From Roseitranquillus sp963776845 (GTDB taxonomy: Bacteria > Pseudomonadota > Alphaproteobacteria > Rhodobacterales > Rhodobacteraceae): a DNA stretch of 64,000 bases. How positions within the stretch are numbered: position 1 is the first letter of the stretch; each line of letters opens with the position of its first letter. Below, one piece after another: positions 38,291 to 46,374 of this stretch. Where the stretch lies: positions 682,001 through 746,000 of the forward strand of contig CAVZOJ010000002.1 of assembly GCA_963776845.1 (NCBI GenBank), in the 5' to 3' direction. Below the pieces are notes generated by a model. The model was not told the origin of the DNA. It made no database searches and was given only the letters and a program-made list of their open reading frames with translations. Made by a program: the position numbers and the translations under genes.

Positions 38291-38991
38291 GCGAACGCGG
38301 CAGCGAGAGCGATTTCGATCATGTCGCCGAAGCTTCGCTCCCGATCTTCCGGAGAGAGCTTGTCTCCGGTCTCGAGGTGATCGCTCACCGTGAGGACAGC
38401 GAGCGCCCGCCGCCCGTGGCGCGCAGCGAGCGTATAGAGCTCAGCCGCCTCCATCTCGACTGCCAGGATGCCATGGCGCTTCATGATGTCGTTCAAGTCA
38501 GCGCGCTCATCGTAGAAGACATCCGAGGAATAGATGCCGCCGGCATGCGCCGTCGCGCCGCGCGCCTGAGCTTCGGTCCATGCCGCCTGGAGCAGGTCGA
38601 AGTTGGCAGTGGGTGCGAAGCCCACCTCGCGCATGATCCCGCGCGATGGGGTGGAGAGCGTTGACGCGCTCATGGCAAGGATGATGTCCCGCAGGCGCAC
38701 GTGCCCCTGCATCGCACCGCAAGATCCGACGCGGATCAAGGTCTTGGCGCCGTAGTCTCGAATCAGCTCGTTTACGTAGATCGACAACGACGGCATGCCC
38801 ATTCCGGTACCGTGGATGGTAACCCTGTTTCCGTTCCAGAAGCCGGTGTAGCCGAGCATGCCCCTGACCTCGTTGATCAGTTCGGCTCCCTCCAGGAAGG
38901 TCTCCGCGGCCCATCGCGCCCGGTACGGATCACCTGGCAAGAGGACGGTCTCGGCGATTTGGCCGGGTTCGGCACCGATGTGAATGGTCAT
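38287..38991 (-). CDS. deoD: purine nucleoside phosphorylase, DeoD type
   Basis: A 234-residue hexameric-type phosphorylase that cleaves purine (deoxy)ribonucleosides with phosphate. Motifs are ETVLLPGDPYRARW, HGTGMGMPSLSIY, IRVGSCGAMQ (phosphate and base site), AVEMEAAELYTLA and the catalytic Asp in TVSDHLETGD. Intact. It stands alone between convergent DUF1989 and ecm. The BMP-type importer further along may supply its nucleosides, which is only an inference. Confidence 0.95.
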   Translation of the reverse strand: MTIHIGAEPGQIAETVLLPGDPYRARWAAETFLEGAELINEVRGMLGYTGFWNGNRVTIHGTGMGMPSLSIYVNELIRDYGAKTLIRVGSCGAMQGHVRLRDIILAMSASTLSTPSRGIMREVGFAPTANFDLLQAAWTEAQARGATAHAGGIYSSDVFYDERADLNDIMKRHGILAVEMEAAELYTLAARHGRRALAVLTVSDHLETGDKLSPEDRERSFGDMIEIALAAAFA

Positions 38992-39099
38992 CGCTTCCCT
39001 CGCATTGGTCGCGCGACAATATAAGGCGGATCGCTAGGGAGGCAGCGGGTGTCGGACGTTCTCTGCCGACGGGTGCGCTGCCGCAGCGGGCGGCGTCTT

Positions 39100-41067
39100 C
39101 TATTCCGCGGCGACCGCCTCGGGATCGGCGAGGGACACGATGTCCGCCATGATGCGGTTCAGCTTGAAGTCCTTGGGTGTATAGACCTGCGCCACGCCCA
39201 GGGCCTGCAGCCGGGCGGCATCGGCCTCAGGAATGATCCCGCCCACGATGACGGGGATATGCCCCAGGCCGTTGTGCCTCAGGTGCGACAACGTCTCCTC
39301 CACCAGCGGCATATGACTGCCGGAGAGGATCGAGAGGCCTACCACGTGAACGCCATCACGAGCCGCCTCGGCGATCTCGACCGGTGTGAGGCGTATGCCG
39401 GCATATTCCATGTCCATCCCGCAGTCGCGCGCCCGTGCGGCGATCTGCTCGGCCCCATTCGAGTGGCCATCGAGGCCCGGCTTTCCGACCAGGAACTTCA
39501 GGCGCGCGCCCAGCCGCGCCGAGACCGCGTCGACGGCGGCGCGCAGGTCGTCCAGCCCCTCTGTCCGGTTCGAGGGCGCCCGCGACACTCCGGTCGGGGC
39601 GCGGTACTGGCCGAACGCACTGCGAAGGACCTCGCCCCATTCACCCGTCGTCACACCGGCTCTCGCGGCGGCGATCGATGGAGGCATGATGTTCTGTCCC
39701 GACGCCAACGCGGCGCGCAGCTCCTCGATCGCCGCGCCGACTTCCCGCGCGTCGCGCTCGATGCGCCATTCCTGCAGACGTGCGATCTGTGACGCTTCAA
39801 CCTCGGGATCGACCGTCATGATCGGGTCCGGGCCGGTCGTCAGCGGCGACGGCTCTCCCTCGGTCCAGCGATTTACGCCAACTACGACCGTTTCGCCGGC
39901 TTCGATTCGCGCGATGCGCTCCGCGTTCGAGTCCACGAGCCGCGCCTTCATGTGTTCGATCGCCTGCGTGGCACCGCCCATCGCGTCGATGAGCGCGAGC
40001 TCTTCCAGGGCGCGGGCCTTGAGTTCCTCTATCTTGGCGGTCACGGCAGGATTGCCATCGAACAGATCGCCATAGTCCAGCAGGTCCGTCTCGTACGCCA
40101 GGATCTGCTGCATCCTGAGCGACCACTGCTGGTCCCACGGGCGCGGCAGTCCCAGCGCCTCATTCCAGGCGGGCAGTTGAACGGCGCGGGCGCGGGCGTT
40201 CTTCGAAAGCGTCACCGCCAGCATCTCGATCAGGATGCGGGGGACGTTGTTCTCGGGCTGCTGCTCGGTGAGGCCGAGCGAGTTCACCTGGACTCCGTAG
40301 CGGAAGCGGCGGAGCTTCTCGTCCTCGACGCCGTACCGCTCGCGGCAGATGTCGTCCCAGAGTTCGGTGAAGGCGCGCATCTTGCACATCTCGGTGACGA
40401 AGCGGATGCCAGCATTCACGAAGAACGAGATGCGGCCCACCATCTGCGGAAAGTCGGCCGGTTCGACCTTCCCGCGCAGATCATCGAGAACGGCCGTTGC
40501 TGTGGCGAGGGCATAGGCCAGCTCCTGCTCCGGTGTCGCTCCTGCCTCCTGCAGATGATATGAGCAGACGTTCATCGGATTCCACCGGGGCATGTGCTGC
40601 CGCGTCCACGCGGCGACATCGGTGATCATCCGCAAGGATGGCTCTGGCGGGCAGATGTAGGTTCCGCGGCTGAGGTACTCCTTGATGATGTCGTTCTGGA
40701 CGGTCCCCTGCAGCTTGGAGACATCGGCCCCCTGCTCCTCCGCCGCGGCAATGTAGAGGGCGAGCAGCCATGGGGCTGTCGCGTTGATGGTCATCGACGT
40801 GTTCATTTCGCGAACGGGGATCGCATCGAAGAGCGCGCGCATGTCTCCCAAGTGGCAAACCGGAACGCCGACTTTGCCGACCTCGCCGCGTGCGAGTACG
40901 TGGTCGCTGTCGTAGCCGGTCTGCGTGGGAAGGTCGAAAGCCACCGACAGACCCGTCTGGCCCGCTGCGAGGTTCGCGCGATACAGCGCGTTCGACGCCG
41001 CAGCCGTGGAGTGACCCGCGTACGTTCTGAAGAGCCAAGGACGATCAGGCATGTAACCTCGCAACAT
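39100..41067 (-). CDS. ecm: ethylmalonyl-CoA mutase (B12-dependent)
   Basis: Ecm rearranges (2R)-ethylmalonyl-CoA to (2S)-methylsuccinyl-CoA, a signature step of the ethylmalonyl-CoA pathway. The 655-residue protein has the methylmalonyl-CoA-mutase-like barrel (RPWLFRTYAGHSTAAASN, GLSVAFDLPTQTGYDSD, MTINATAPWLLALY). Its C-terminal cobalamin domain has the base-off motif in KPGLDGHSNGAEQI, followed by LSILSGSHMPL and VIVGGIIPEADA. Intact. The start may be Met 6 (41052). It is divergent from ccr, the enzyme preceding it in the pathway apart from an epimerase. Confidence 0.94.
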   Translation of the reverse strand: MLRGYMPDRPWLFRTYAGHSTAAASNALYRANLAAGQTGLSVAFDLPTQTGYDSDHVLARGEVGKVGVPVCHLGDMRALFDAIPVREMNTSMTINATAPWLLALYIAAAEEQGADVSKLQGTVQNDIIKEYLSRGTYICPPEPSLRMITDVAAWTRQHMPRWNPMNVCSYHLQEAGATPEQELAYALATATAVLDDLRGKVEPADFPQMVGRISFFVNAGIRFVTEMCKMRAFTELWDDICRERYGVEDEKLRRFRYGVQVNSLGLTEQQPENNVPRILIEMLAVTLSKNARARAVQLPAWNEALGLPRPWDQQWSLRMQQILAYETDLLDYGDLFDGNPAVTAKIEELKARALEELALIDAMGGATQAIEHMKARLVDSNAERIARIEAGETVVVGVNRWTEGEPSPLTTGPDPIMTVDPEVEASQIARLQEWRIERDAREVGAAIEELRAALASGQNIMPPSIAAARAGVTTGEWGEVLRSAFGQYRAPTGVSRAPSNRTEGLDDLRAAVDAVSARLGARLKFLVGKPGLDGHSNGAEQIAARARDCGMDMEYAGIRLTPVEIAEAARDGVHVVGLSILSGSHMPLVEETLSHLRHNGLGHIPVIVGGIIPEADAARLQALGVAQVYTPKDFKLNRIMADIVSLADPEAVAAE

Positions 41068-41462
41068 TGCGTCTTTGAAGTCGGAATATTGGAAACATTC
41101 TTGCGTGTCTAGATGCTGCAGGTGCGAGGTGACCGCGGTTCGGTGCCGAACCTAGGCGCGCACCCATGAGGCGCCTCAGTGGAGGCTGAAGTTCGCTTGG
41201 ATGACGCAATCCCGCGGGCGCTCTGGGCAACACGAATCGGCCGCTTCGGCAGCATCGAGCACGGGTGGGCTATCGCGTGTATCCTGAAACCCAGAGGTCA
41301 TCGCATGAGCCTCGGGACAGGTATGCGAGACATCTGAGCCTAGCACCACGTAAGCGTGAGCAACAATCTTGCGAGGATCCCGCATTCCCAGTTGCAATAT
41401 TTCTCGCCCGTTTGTATCCGAGGGGCTCATTCTGCGTTGCGGCAAGAGCTTTGGAGATGGCA
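41068..41462. other. divergent ecm-ccr regulatory region
   Basis: The 395 bp between the ecm and ccr starts contain no supported gene; short frames here look random. The stretch is AT-richer than its surroundings near 41080-41110 and 41340-41450. It holds TTGCAA (41392-41397) and several TTGCG/TTGC half-motifs (41067, 41101, 41369). TTGCAA-type sites are recognised by PccR/RamB-like regulators of propionyl-CoA and acetate metabolism, so control by such a factor is possible but unproven. Confidence 0.4.
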
Positions 41463-42749
41463 ATGGCGCTCGATACGGACATCCAGGTCCCGACCTACGA
41501 GGCGGAGGTTAAGGACCTCTACGAGATGGGGCAGATGCCGCCACTTGGCCACGTGCCGACCAAGATGCACGCTTGGGCCATACGCCGAGAGCGTCATGGT
41601 GAGCCGGATCAGAGCTTCCAACTCGAAGTCGTCGACGTGAAACGACCCGATAGCCACGAGGTCCTCGTTCTCGTGATGGCTGCTGGTGTGAACTACAATG
41701 GTGTCTGGGCGGGGCTGGGTGTGCCGATCAGTCCGTTCGACGTTCACAAGGCAGACTACCACATCGCCGGATCGGACGCGTCCGGGATCGTTTGGGCAGT
41801 CGGTGACAAGGTGAAGCGGTGGAAGGTCGGCGACGAGGTCGTCATCCACTGCAACCAGGATGACGGCGACGACGAGGAGTGCAACGGCGGCGACCCGATG
41901 TATTCGGATAGTCAGCGGATCTGGGGCTACGAAACTCCCGACGGGTCCTTTGCACAGTTCACCACGGTCCAGGCGCAGCAGTTGATGCGCCGGCCGAAGC
42001 ACCTGTCATGGGAGGAATCGGCCTGCTACACGCTGACGCTTGCCACGGCCTACCGGATGCTTTTCGGCCACAAGCCTCATGAGTTGAAGCCAGGTCAGAA
42101 CGTTCTCGTGTGGGGCGCCTCGGGCGGCCTCGGAAGCTATGCCATCCAGTTGATAAACACCGCAGGGGCCAACGCGATCGGGGTCATCTCGGAAGAGGAC
42201 AAACGAGAGTTCGTCATGAGCCTTGGCGCCAAAGGCGTCATCAATCGTAAGGAGTTCAACTGCTGGGGCCAGATGCCGAAGGTCGGCACGGACGACTACA
42301 AGACGTGGTTCGCCGAGGTGCGAAAGTTCGGCAAGGCGATCTGGGACATCACCGGCAAGGGCGTCAATGTCGACATGGTCTTCGAGCACCCCGGGGAGGC
42401 GACCTTTCCTGTCTCGACCTTCGTCTGCCGGAAGGGCGGCATGGTCGTCATCTGCGCGGGCACCACGGGGTACAACCTGACGCTCGACGCGCGCTACCTG
42501 TGGATGCATCAGAAGAGGGTCCAAGGTAGTCATTTCGCCAATCTCAAGCAGGCAAGTGCCGCCAATCAACTCATGATCGAGCGTCGGCTTGACCCCTGCA
42601 TGTCGGAGGTATTCCCTTGGGATGAGGTTCCGCATGCTCATGTGAAGATGCGGCGCAACGAGCACAAGCCGGGCAACATGGCCGTTCTGGTCCAAGCGCC
42701 TCGCACGGGTCTCAGAACATTCTCTGACACCATCGACGCGGGCAGCTGA
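41463..42749 (+). CDS. ccr: crotonyl-CoA carboxylase/reductase
   Basis: Ccr reductively carboxylates crotonyl-CoA to (2S)-ethylmalonyl-CoA using NADPH and CO2. The 428-residue MDR-family protein has the family length. Features are AGVNYNGVWAGLG and WGYETPDGSFAQF (Asn, Glu and Phe positions linked to CO2 binding), the NADPH-binding VWGASGGLGSYAIQL, and the C-terminal DEVPHAHVKMRRNEHKPGNM. ATG 41463 has GGAG 8 bases upstream; an ATG at 41457 is also in frame. A terminator hairpin follows 33 bp after the stop, so it is probably monocistronic. Confidence 0.97.
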   Translation: MALDTDIQVPTYEAEVKDLYEMGQMPPLGHVPTKMHAWAIRRERHGEPDQSFQLEVVDVKRPDSHEVLVLVMAAGVNYNGVWAGLGVPISPFDVHKADYHIAGSDASGIVWAVGDKVKRWKVGDEVVIHCNQDDGDDEECNGGDPMYSDSQRIWGYETPDGSFAQFTTVQAQQLMRRPKHLSWEESACYTLTLATAYRMLFGHKPHELKPGQNVLVWGASGGLGSYAIQLINTAGANAIGVISEEDKREFVMSLGAKGVINRKEFNCWGQMPKVGTDDYKTWFAEVRKFGKAIWDITGKGVNVDMVFEHPGEATFPVSTFVCRKGGMVVICAGTTGYNLTLDARYLWMHQKRVQGSHFANLKQASAANQLMIERRLDPCMSEVFPWDEVPHAHVKMRRNEHKPGNMAVLVQAPRTGLRTFSDTIDAGS

Positions 42750-42782
42750 TACCAGGCTTGGGCCGCACGCCGACCGCTTCGT

Positions 42783-42804
42783 GCCTCCCCATTTGTGGGG
42801 AGGC
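42783..42804 (+). terminator. terminator-like hairpin after ccr
   Basis: GCCTCCCC, loop ATTTGT, GGGGAGGC: a perfect 8-bp GC-rich stem beginning 33 bp after the ccr stop. No T-run follows, so termination may be imperfect or factor-assisted. Confidence 0.6.
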
Positions 42805-42891
42805 CAAAGTCGCGATTTCAGTCCAGCCGAAGAAATTGCTATAAGTTGTTACCGTTCAAAGAAATTCACCGATCTCGAAGGAGCGCGCGGC

Positions 42892-43113
42892 ATGGAGCAC
42901 GACTGGATACTTGATGTTCTGTCCGACCTGCGAACCTACGCCGAACGCAATCATCTGCCGCGACTTGCGGATCAACTGAGCGACACCACGCTTCTTGCAG
43001 CCTTGGAGATTTCTTCGACGAGCGAGAGCGGAGATGTTGCCTCAGAGCGTCGATTTCGCATCGAACGTCGATCGTCCACCATCGAGATCCTGAACGAGCC
43101 GATCGCAAGCTAG
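42892..43113 (+). CDS. small protein upstream of luxR
   Basis: A 73-residue acidic protein: EHDWILDVLSDLRTYAERNH, LPRLADQLSDTTLLAALEIS, then a Ser/Glu/Arg-rich tail. AAGGAG stands 9 bases before ATG 42892. The N-terminal two-thirds looks like a short helical module; I know no domain name for it, although similar small proteins occur in Rhodobacteraceae. It lies between ccr and luxR on the same strand, 88 bp after the ccr hairpin. Confidence 0.65.
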   Translation: MEHDWILDVLSDLRTYAERNHLPRLADQLSDTTLLAALEISSTSESGDVASERRFRIERRSSTIEILNEPIAS

Positions 43114-43165
43114 CACCTTGTGACCTGGGGCAGGCGGCGGTGCCGTCTGTCTCGTCGTTTAGGTA

Positions 43166-43183
43166 ACTGCCGCTCTTGGCAGT
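43166..43183 (+). promoter_or_regulatory. 18-bp inverted repeat upstream of luxR
   Basis: ACTGCC-GCTCTT-GGCAGT has two perfect 6-bp arms and lies 155 bp before the luxR start. Length and symmetry resemble a lux-type box, although the arms do not match the classic consensus. It may be an operator for LuxR or for another regulator. Confidence 0.4.
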
Positions 43184-43338
43184 CAATTCCCTGCAAGCTA
43201 CCGTCATGGGTGTGTGTTCGGGCATGAAGTCAAGCTGTCCGGACTAGACGTGCGGCGCGAAGCTGCCATGCGGTATTCGGGGCTCCGTTCCCGCGCTCGT
43301 CTGGCACCGCATCCGGCCGTGGCGAACTGGGCGGGGCT

Positions 43339-44055
43339 GTGTCGGAACGCACCGATCGTGAAGACTTCATGGAACGGCTGCAGCGGGCGGACACGTTGGA
43401 GGCCCTTCAGCGTCTGACAATCGAGCTTCGCGATCTGATGAACGTCGACCATGTCGTCTATCATTGGGTTAACAATGTGGGGGAGCGGTACGGGGTTGGA
43501 ACCTATAGTTCGGAGTGGGTCGATCACTATGTCGAAAAGGGCTATCTCTTCATCGATCCAGTGATCCATGGCTCGGCTCGTCGCTTCCATCCCGTCGACT
43601 GGAACGATCTCGACTGGTCGGGAAAGGCCCTCCAGGCGTTCCGCGAAGACGCGGCGGCGAACGGTATTGGACCTCAGGGTCTGTCGATCCCGATACGGGG
43701 ACCCAGCGCGCAGTTCGCACTGTTTACCGTAACGAGTACGATGGGCGCGGACGCTTGGAGAGAATTTTCTGCTGCAAACACCCGTGACTTGATTTTGATC
43801 GCCCATGACTTCAATCGCAAGGCGCTGGAGTTTGACGCGGGAGACCTGTCGCCCAACGCGAGCCTGTCGCCTCGCGAAGTCAGCGCGATGACGTTGCTGG
43901 CAAAGGGGAGGAGTCGGGCGCAAGCGGCTGAGGAACTGCAAATCTCCGAGCACACCCTGCGGGTGTACATCGAAACCGCCCGTCACAAGCTCGGCGCCCT
44001 CAATACGACCCACGCGGTCGCGCGCGCACTCGCCCAAGGGTTGATCGTTATTTGA
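43339..44055 (+). CDS. luxR: LuxR-family acyl-homoserine-lactone-responsive regulator
   Basis: A 238-residue transcription factor. Residues ~20-165 form the autoinducer-binding domain, with the conserved Trp and Tyr in YSSEWVDHYVEKGYLFIDPV and the Asp-Pro that contacts the AHL amide. Residues ~172-235 are the HTH domain (LSPREVSAMTLLAKGRSRAQ, AAEELQISEHTLRVYIETA). All key residues look present, so it is a canonical receptor rather than a degenerate solo. The start is GTG 43339; ATG 43369 is an alternative. luxI follows after 92 bp. Confidence 0.95.
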   Translation: MSERTDREDFMERLQRADTLEALQRLTIELRDLMNVDHVVYHWVNNVGERYGVGTYSSEWVDHYVEKGYLFIDPVIHGSARRFHPVDWNDLDWSGKALQAFREDAAANGIGPQGLSIPIRGPSAQFALFTVTSTMGADAWREFSAANTRDLILIAHDFNRKALEFDAGDLSPNASLSPREVSAMTLLAKGRSRAQAAEELQISEHTLRVYIETARHKLGALNTTHAVARALAQGLIVI

Positions 44056-44101
44056 ATTAAAATTCCGTTAGTTGAGACGTCCGCCGCTTATCTGATCCGT
44101 A

Positions 44102-44115
44102 GCAGTCTCGACTGC
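44102..44115 (+). promoter_or_regulatory. palindrome between luxR and luxI, candidate lux box
   Basis: GCAGTC-TC-GACTGC is a perfect inverted repeat ending 32 bp before the luxI start. It shares the GCAGT core with the repeat upstream of luxR (43166-43183). The position is right for LuxR-AHL activation of luxI; the exact consensus is not known to me. Confidence 0.5.
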
Positions 44116-44147
44116 AGCCTCTCCTTCAAACGATGGAGAGGCAAGCA

Positions 44148-44798
44148 ATGCTACACTACATCTACGGCGAAGAGATCGACGCGTTCCCGCAGCTTCGTGA
44201 CACGATGTTTCGCGATCGGGCGGAGCAGTTTTACGATCGACTGGGGTGGCAGGTCCGTCTGACAGCCGAAGGTTTCGAGCAGGACGAGTACGACCAGATG
44301 AACCCGCTCTACCTCATTTGGGAGGTCGAGGGGCGACACGCTGCCTCTATGCGCTTCATGCCGACTGTTGGACCGACGATGGTCAACGACCACTTCAGCC
44401 ACCTCACCGATGGCGTCCGGATCGAAAGTCCGCTCATCTGGGAATGCACGCGCTTCTGCCTCGCTCCCAATGCAGATCGTCGCGGAGCTCCGGCTATTGT
44501 GCTGGGGGCGGGCGAAATCATGGAGAAGTTCCATCTTGAGCACTTTGTCGGCGTGTTCGATCCGCGGATGGAGCGGATATACCGCTTGTTGAAGGTCGAG
44601 CCAGATGTCATCGGCGTCGCTGGCACGGGCCGCAACCGCATCGGTGTCGGTCTCTGGAGCTTCGATGCGAGCGCTCGCGACCCGATCTGCGCCCGTGTCG
44701 GCGTCACTCCGGCGACTTCGCGCGAGTGGTTCACAAGGGCCTTCGCCCAGCGCGCGCCGCACCTCATCCCTCAGGAGCCGCAACTGATGGCGGCCTGA
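44148..44798 (+). CDS. luxI: acyl-homoserine lactone synthase, LuxI family
   Basis: Makes an N-acyl-homoserine lactone from S-adenosylmethionine and acyl-ACP (or acyl-CoA). The 216-residue product starts at ATG 44148, chosen because GGAGAGG lies 6 bases upstream and LHYIYGEEIDAFPQL is the family start; an ATG at 44133 is also in frame. Catalytic landmarks are FRDRAEQFYDRLGWQV (Arg, Phe, Trp), DEYDQ, the Arg of GRHAASMRFMPT and WECTRFCLAP (Glu, Arg). All invariant residues are present. The Thr/Ser position that influences acyl chain type cannot be read confidently. Confidence 0.96.
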   Translation: MLHYIYGEEIDAFPQLRDTMFRDRAEQFYDRLGWQVRLTAEGFEQDEYDQMNPLYLIWEVEGRHAASMRFMPTVGPTMVNDHFSHLTDGVRIESPLIWECTRFCLAPNADRRGAPAIVLGAGEIMEKFHLEHFVGVFDPRMERIYRLLKVEPDVIGVAGTGRNRIGVGLWSFDASARDPICARVGVTPATSREWFTRAFAQRAPHLIPQEPQLMAA

Positions 44799-44864
44799 GC
44801 ATTTGCGGACGGCGCTTGCTGCCTGGACTGGCCCGTTCACTCTTGCACGTCTAGGATAGCGGGC

Positions 44865-46373
44865 ATGGGCGTTCCGGAAATTGCGTTCTCCGACGATCAG
44901 GCAGAGGCGTTCGATCGCGTCGCGGCCGTGCTGTCCGACGCCGGCATTGATCTGTCTCGAGGGAAGATCGAGGCCTTGGGCGATGGCGAAGCTGTGCTCG
45001 CGGTGGTGGGGAAGGCCGGCTCGGGCAAGACGATGCTCCTCTCGCGGCTCTGCAAGGCGTTGGGGACCGCCGGCGTCGAAACCGTCTCTGGCGACTGGGA
45101 GGGACGCAGGCGCCGTGGTCGCCGGACGCTGGCCGTGTTGGCGCCGACGAACAAGGCGGCAAGTGTCTTGCGCATGCGCGGCGTGCCCGCGACGACGATC
45201 CACCGAATACTCTACACGCCAGTCTACGACCCCGAGTACGAGAAGATCGCGGAATGGCTAGCGGGGACGGGGCAGCGTCCGACGATCGACGGGCTGTCGG
45301 ACTCGGCTCTCGATCGCGCTCAGTTGTTTTTTGCCAGTCACAACTCGATTCCAGGCGCGCTGGCGGCCGCGGGGCTGCGCGGATCTGATTTCATCAAAGG
45401 GTGGAAGCGCCGCGAAGACCCCCTCGACATCGGTTTCGTCGATGAAGCCTCGATGCTGGACGCGCGTCAGTACGAAGACCTGAGAGAAATCTTTCCGACC
45501 CTCGTTCTGTTCGGTGACCCGGCGCAGCTTGCACCAGTCAATCAGTCAGGAACCATGGTGTTCGATGGGCTGCCGGCTGGATCAAGGCTCTTCCTGGAGC
45601 GCGTGCATCGTCAGGCGGACGACAATCCAATCCTCGATCTCGCCCACGCGCTCGGGGACGATTCCCTCACGTTCGATGCGTTTGAGAGGATGGTGGAGGA
45701 CGCCGCCGAGCGGGACGATCGGGTTCGGGTCGAGGGCCGCGTGGACGCCGGGCTCATGGCAAGATCGCCGGTGCTCTGCTGGCGGAATGCGACGCGGGTG
45801 CGCCTGATCCAGGCGTTCCGTACGGCTCACGGCGCGCCATTGGACGCGCTGTTGCCCGGTGAACCGCTTGTCTGCGACGGCATCGAACTTCCATTGAAGC
45901 ACCGTAAGAAGAGGATCGACCTCGAGGCGCGTGGCCTCATCAAGGGCGCGCAGGTCATCTATGTCGGCCCTGGATCGAAGGCTGGCTTCAGCTCGCTCCA
46001 TGTCGTCGGCGCGGAGCGGCCTCAGGTGCAAGCGGCTTCGATCATCAAGATCGAGCTGCCGGGCGAGGAGGAGCCGTTCATTCCGTATGCCGCCCGGATG
46101 GGCGCCGCGTTCCTGCATGGTGCGGCCGTCACGATCCACAAGGCCCAAGGGTCGCAGTGGGAGGAGGTTCAGGTCTTCGCGCCCGACCTCTGGGCTGCGG
46201 CCCGTTCGGGGCGGATGGAGGCGAACGTGCCTCTGTGGAAGCGCCTCGCCTATGTCGCCATCACGCGGGCAGAGACCCGCCTCAGGTGGGTCGTGCGCAA
46301 TCGGCTCAAGCTGCCTGAGACGCCGCTCGGGATCGACGACCTCGCGACGCCCCGTGTCGAGGCCACCGCATGA
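44865..46373 (+). CDS. superfamily 1 DNA helicase (RecD2-like AAA ATPase)
   Basis: A 502-residue ATPase with Walker A GKAGSGKT (motif I), LAPTNKAASVLR (Ia), FVDEASMLDARQYEDL (Walker B, II), FGDPAQLAPV (III), ERVHRQADDNP (IV), and the C-terminal UvrD-like motifs VTIHKAQGSQWEEVQ (V) and KRLAYVAITRAETRLRWV (VI). This is the arrangement of RecD2/Dda-type SF1B 5'-3' helicases, but it lacks the long N-terminal domain of RecD2. Such short forms are found as stand-alone housekeeping genes in Rhodobacteraceae. It starts 66 bp after luxI; a functional link with quorum sensing is not indicated. Confidence 0.88.
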   Translation: MGVPEIAFSDDQAEAFDRVAAVLSDAGIDLSRGKIEALGDGEAVLAVVGKAGSGKTMLLSRLCKALGTAGVETVSGDWEGRRRRGRRTLAVLAPTNKAASVLRMRGVPATTIHRILYTPVYDPEYEKIAEWLAGTGQRPTIDGLSDSALDRAQLFFASHNSIPGALAAAGLRGSDFIKGWKRREDPLDIGFVDEASMLDARQYEDLREIFPTLVLFGDPAQLAPVNQSGTMVFDGLPAGSRLFLERVHRQADDNPILDLAHALGDDSLTFDAFERMVEDAAERDDRVRVEGRVDAGLMARSPVLCWRNATRVRLIQAFRTAHGAPLDALLPGEPLVCDGIELPLKHRKKRIDLEARGLIKGAQVIYVGPGSKAGFSSLHVVGAERPQVQAASIIKIELPGEEEPFIPYAARMGAAFLHGAAVTIHKAQGSQWEEVQVFAPDLWAAARSGRMEANVPLWKRLAYVAITRAETRLRWVVRNRLKLPETPLGIDDLATPRVEATA

Positions 46374-46374
46374 A

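Noticed and set aside
44865..46373. The SF1 helicase considered as part of a defence system
   Set aside because: There is no nuclease, methyltransferase, toxin or other defence partner beside it; neighbours are luxI and a conserved membrane pair, and similar stand-alone helicases are ordinary in this group.
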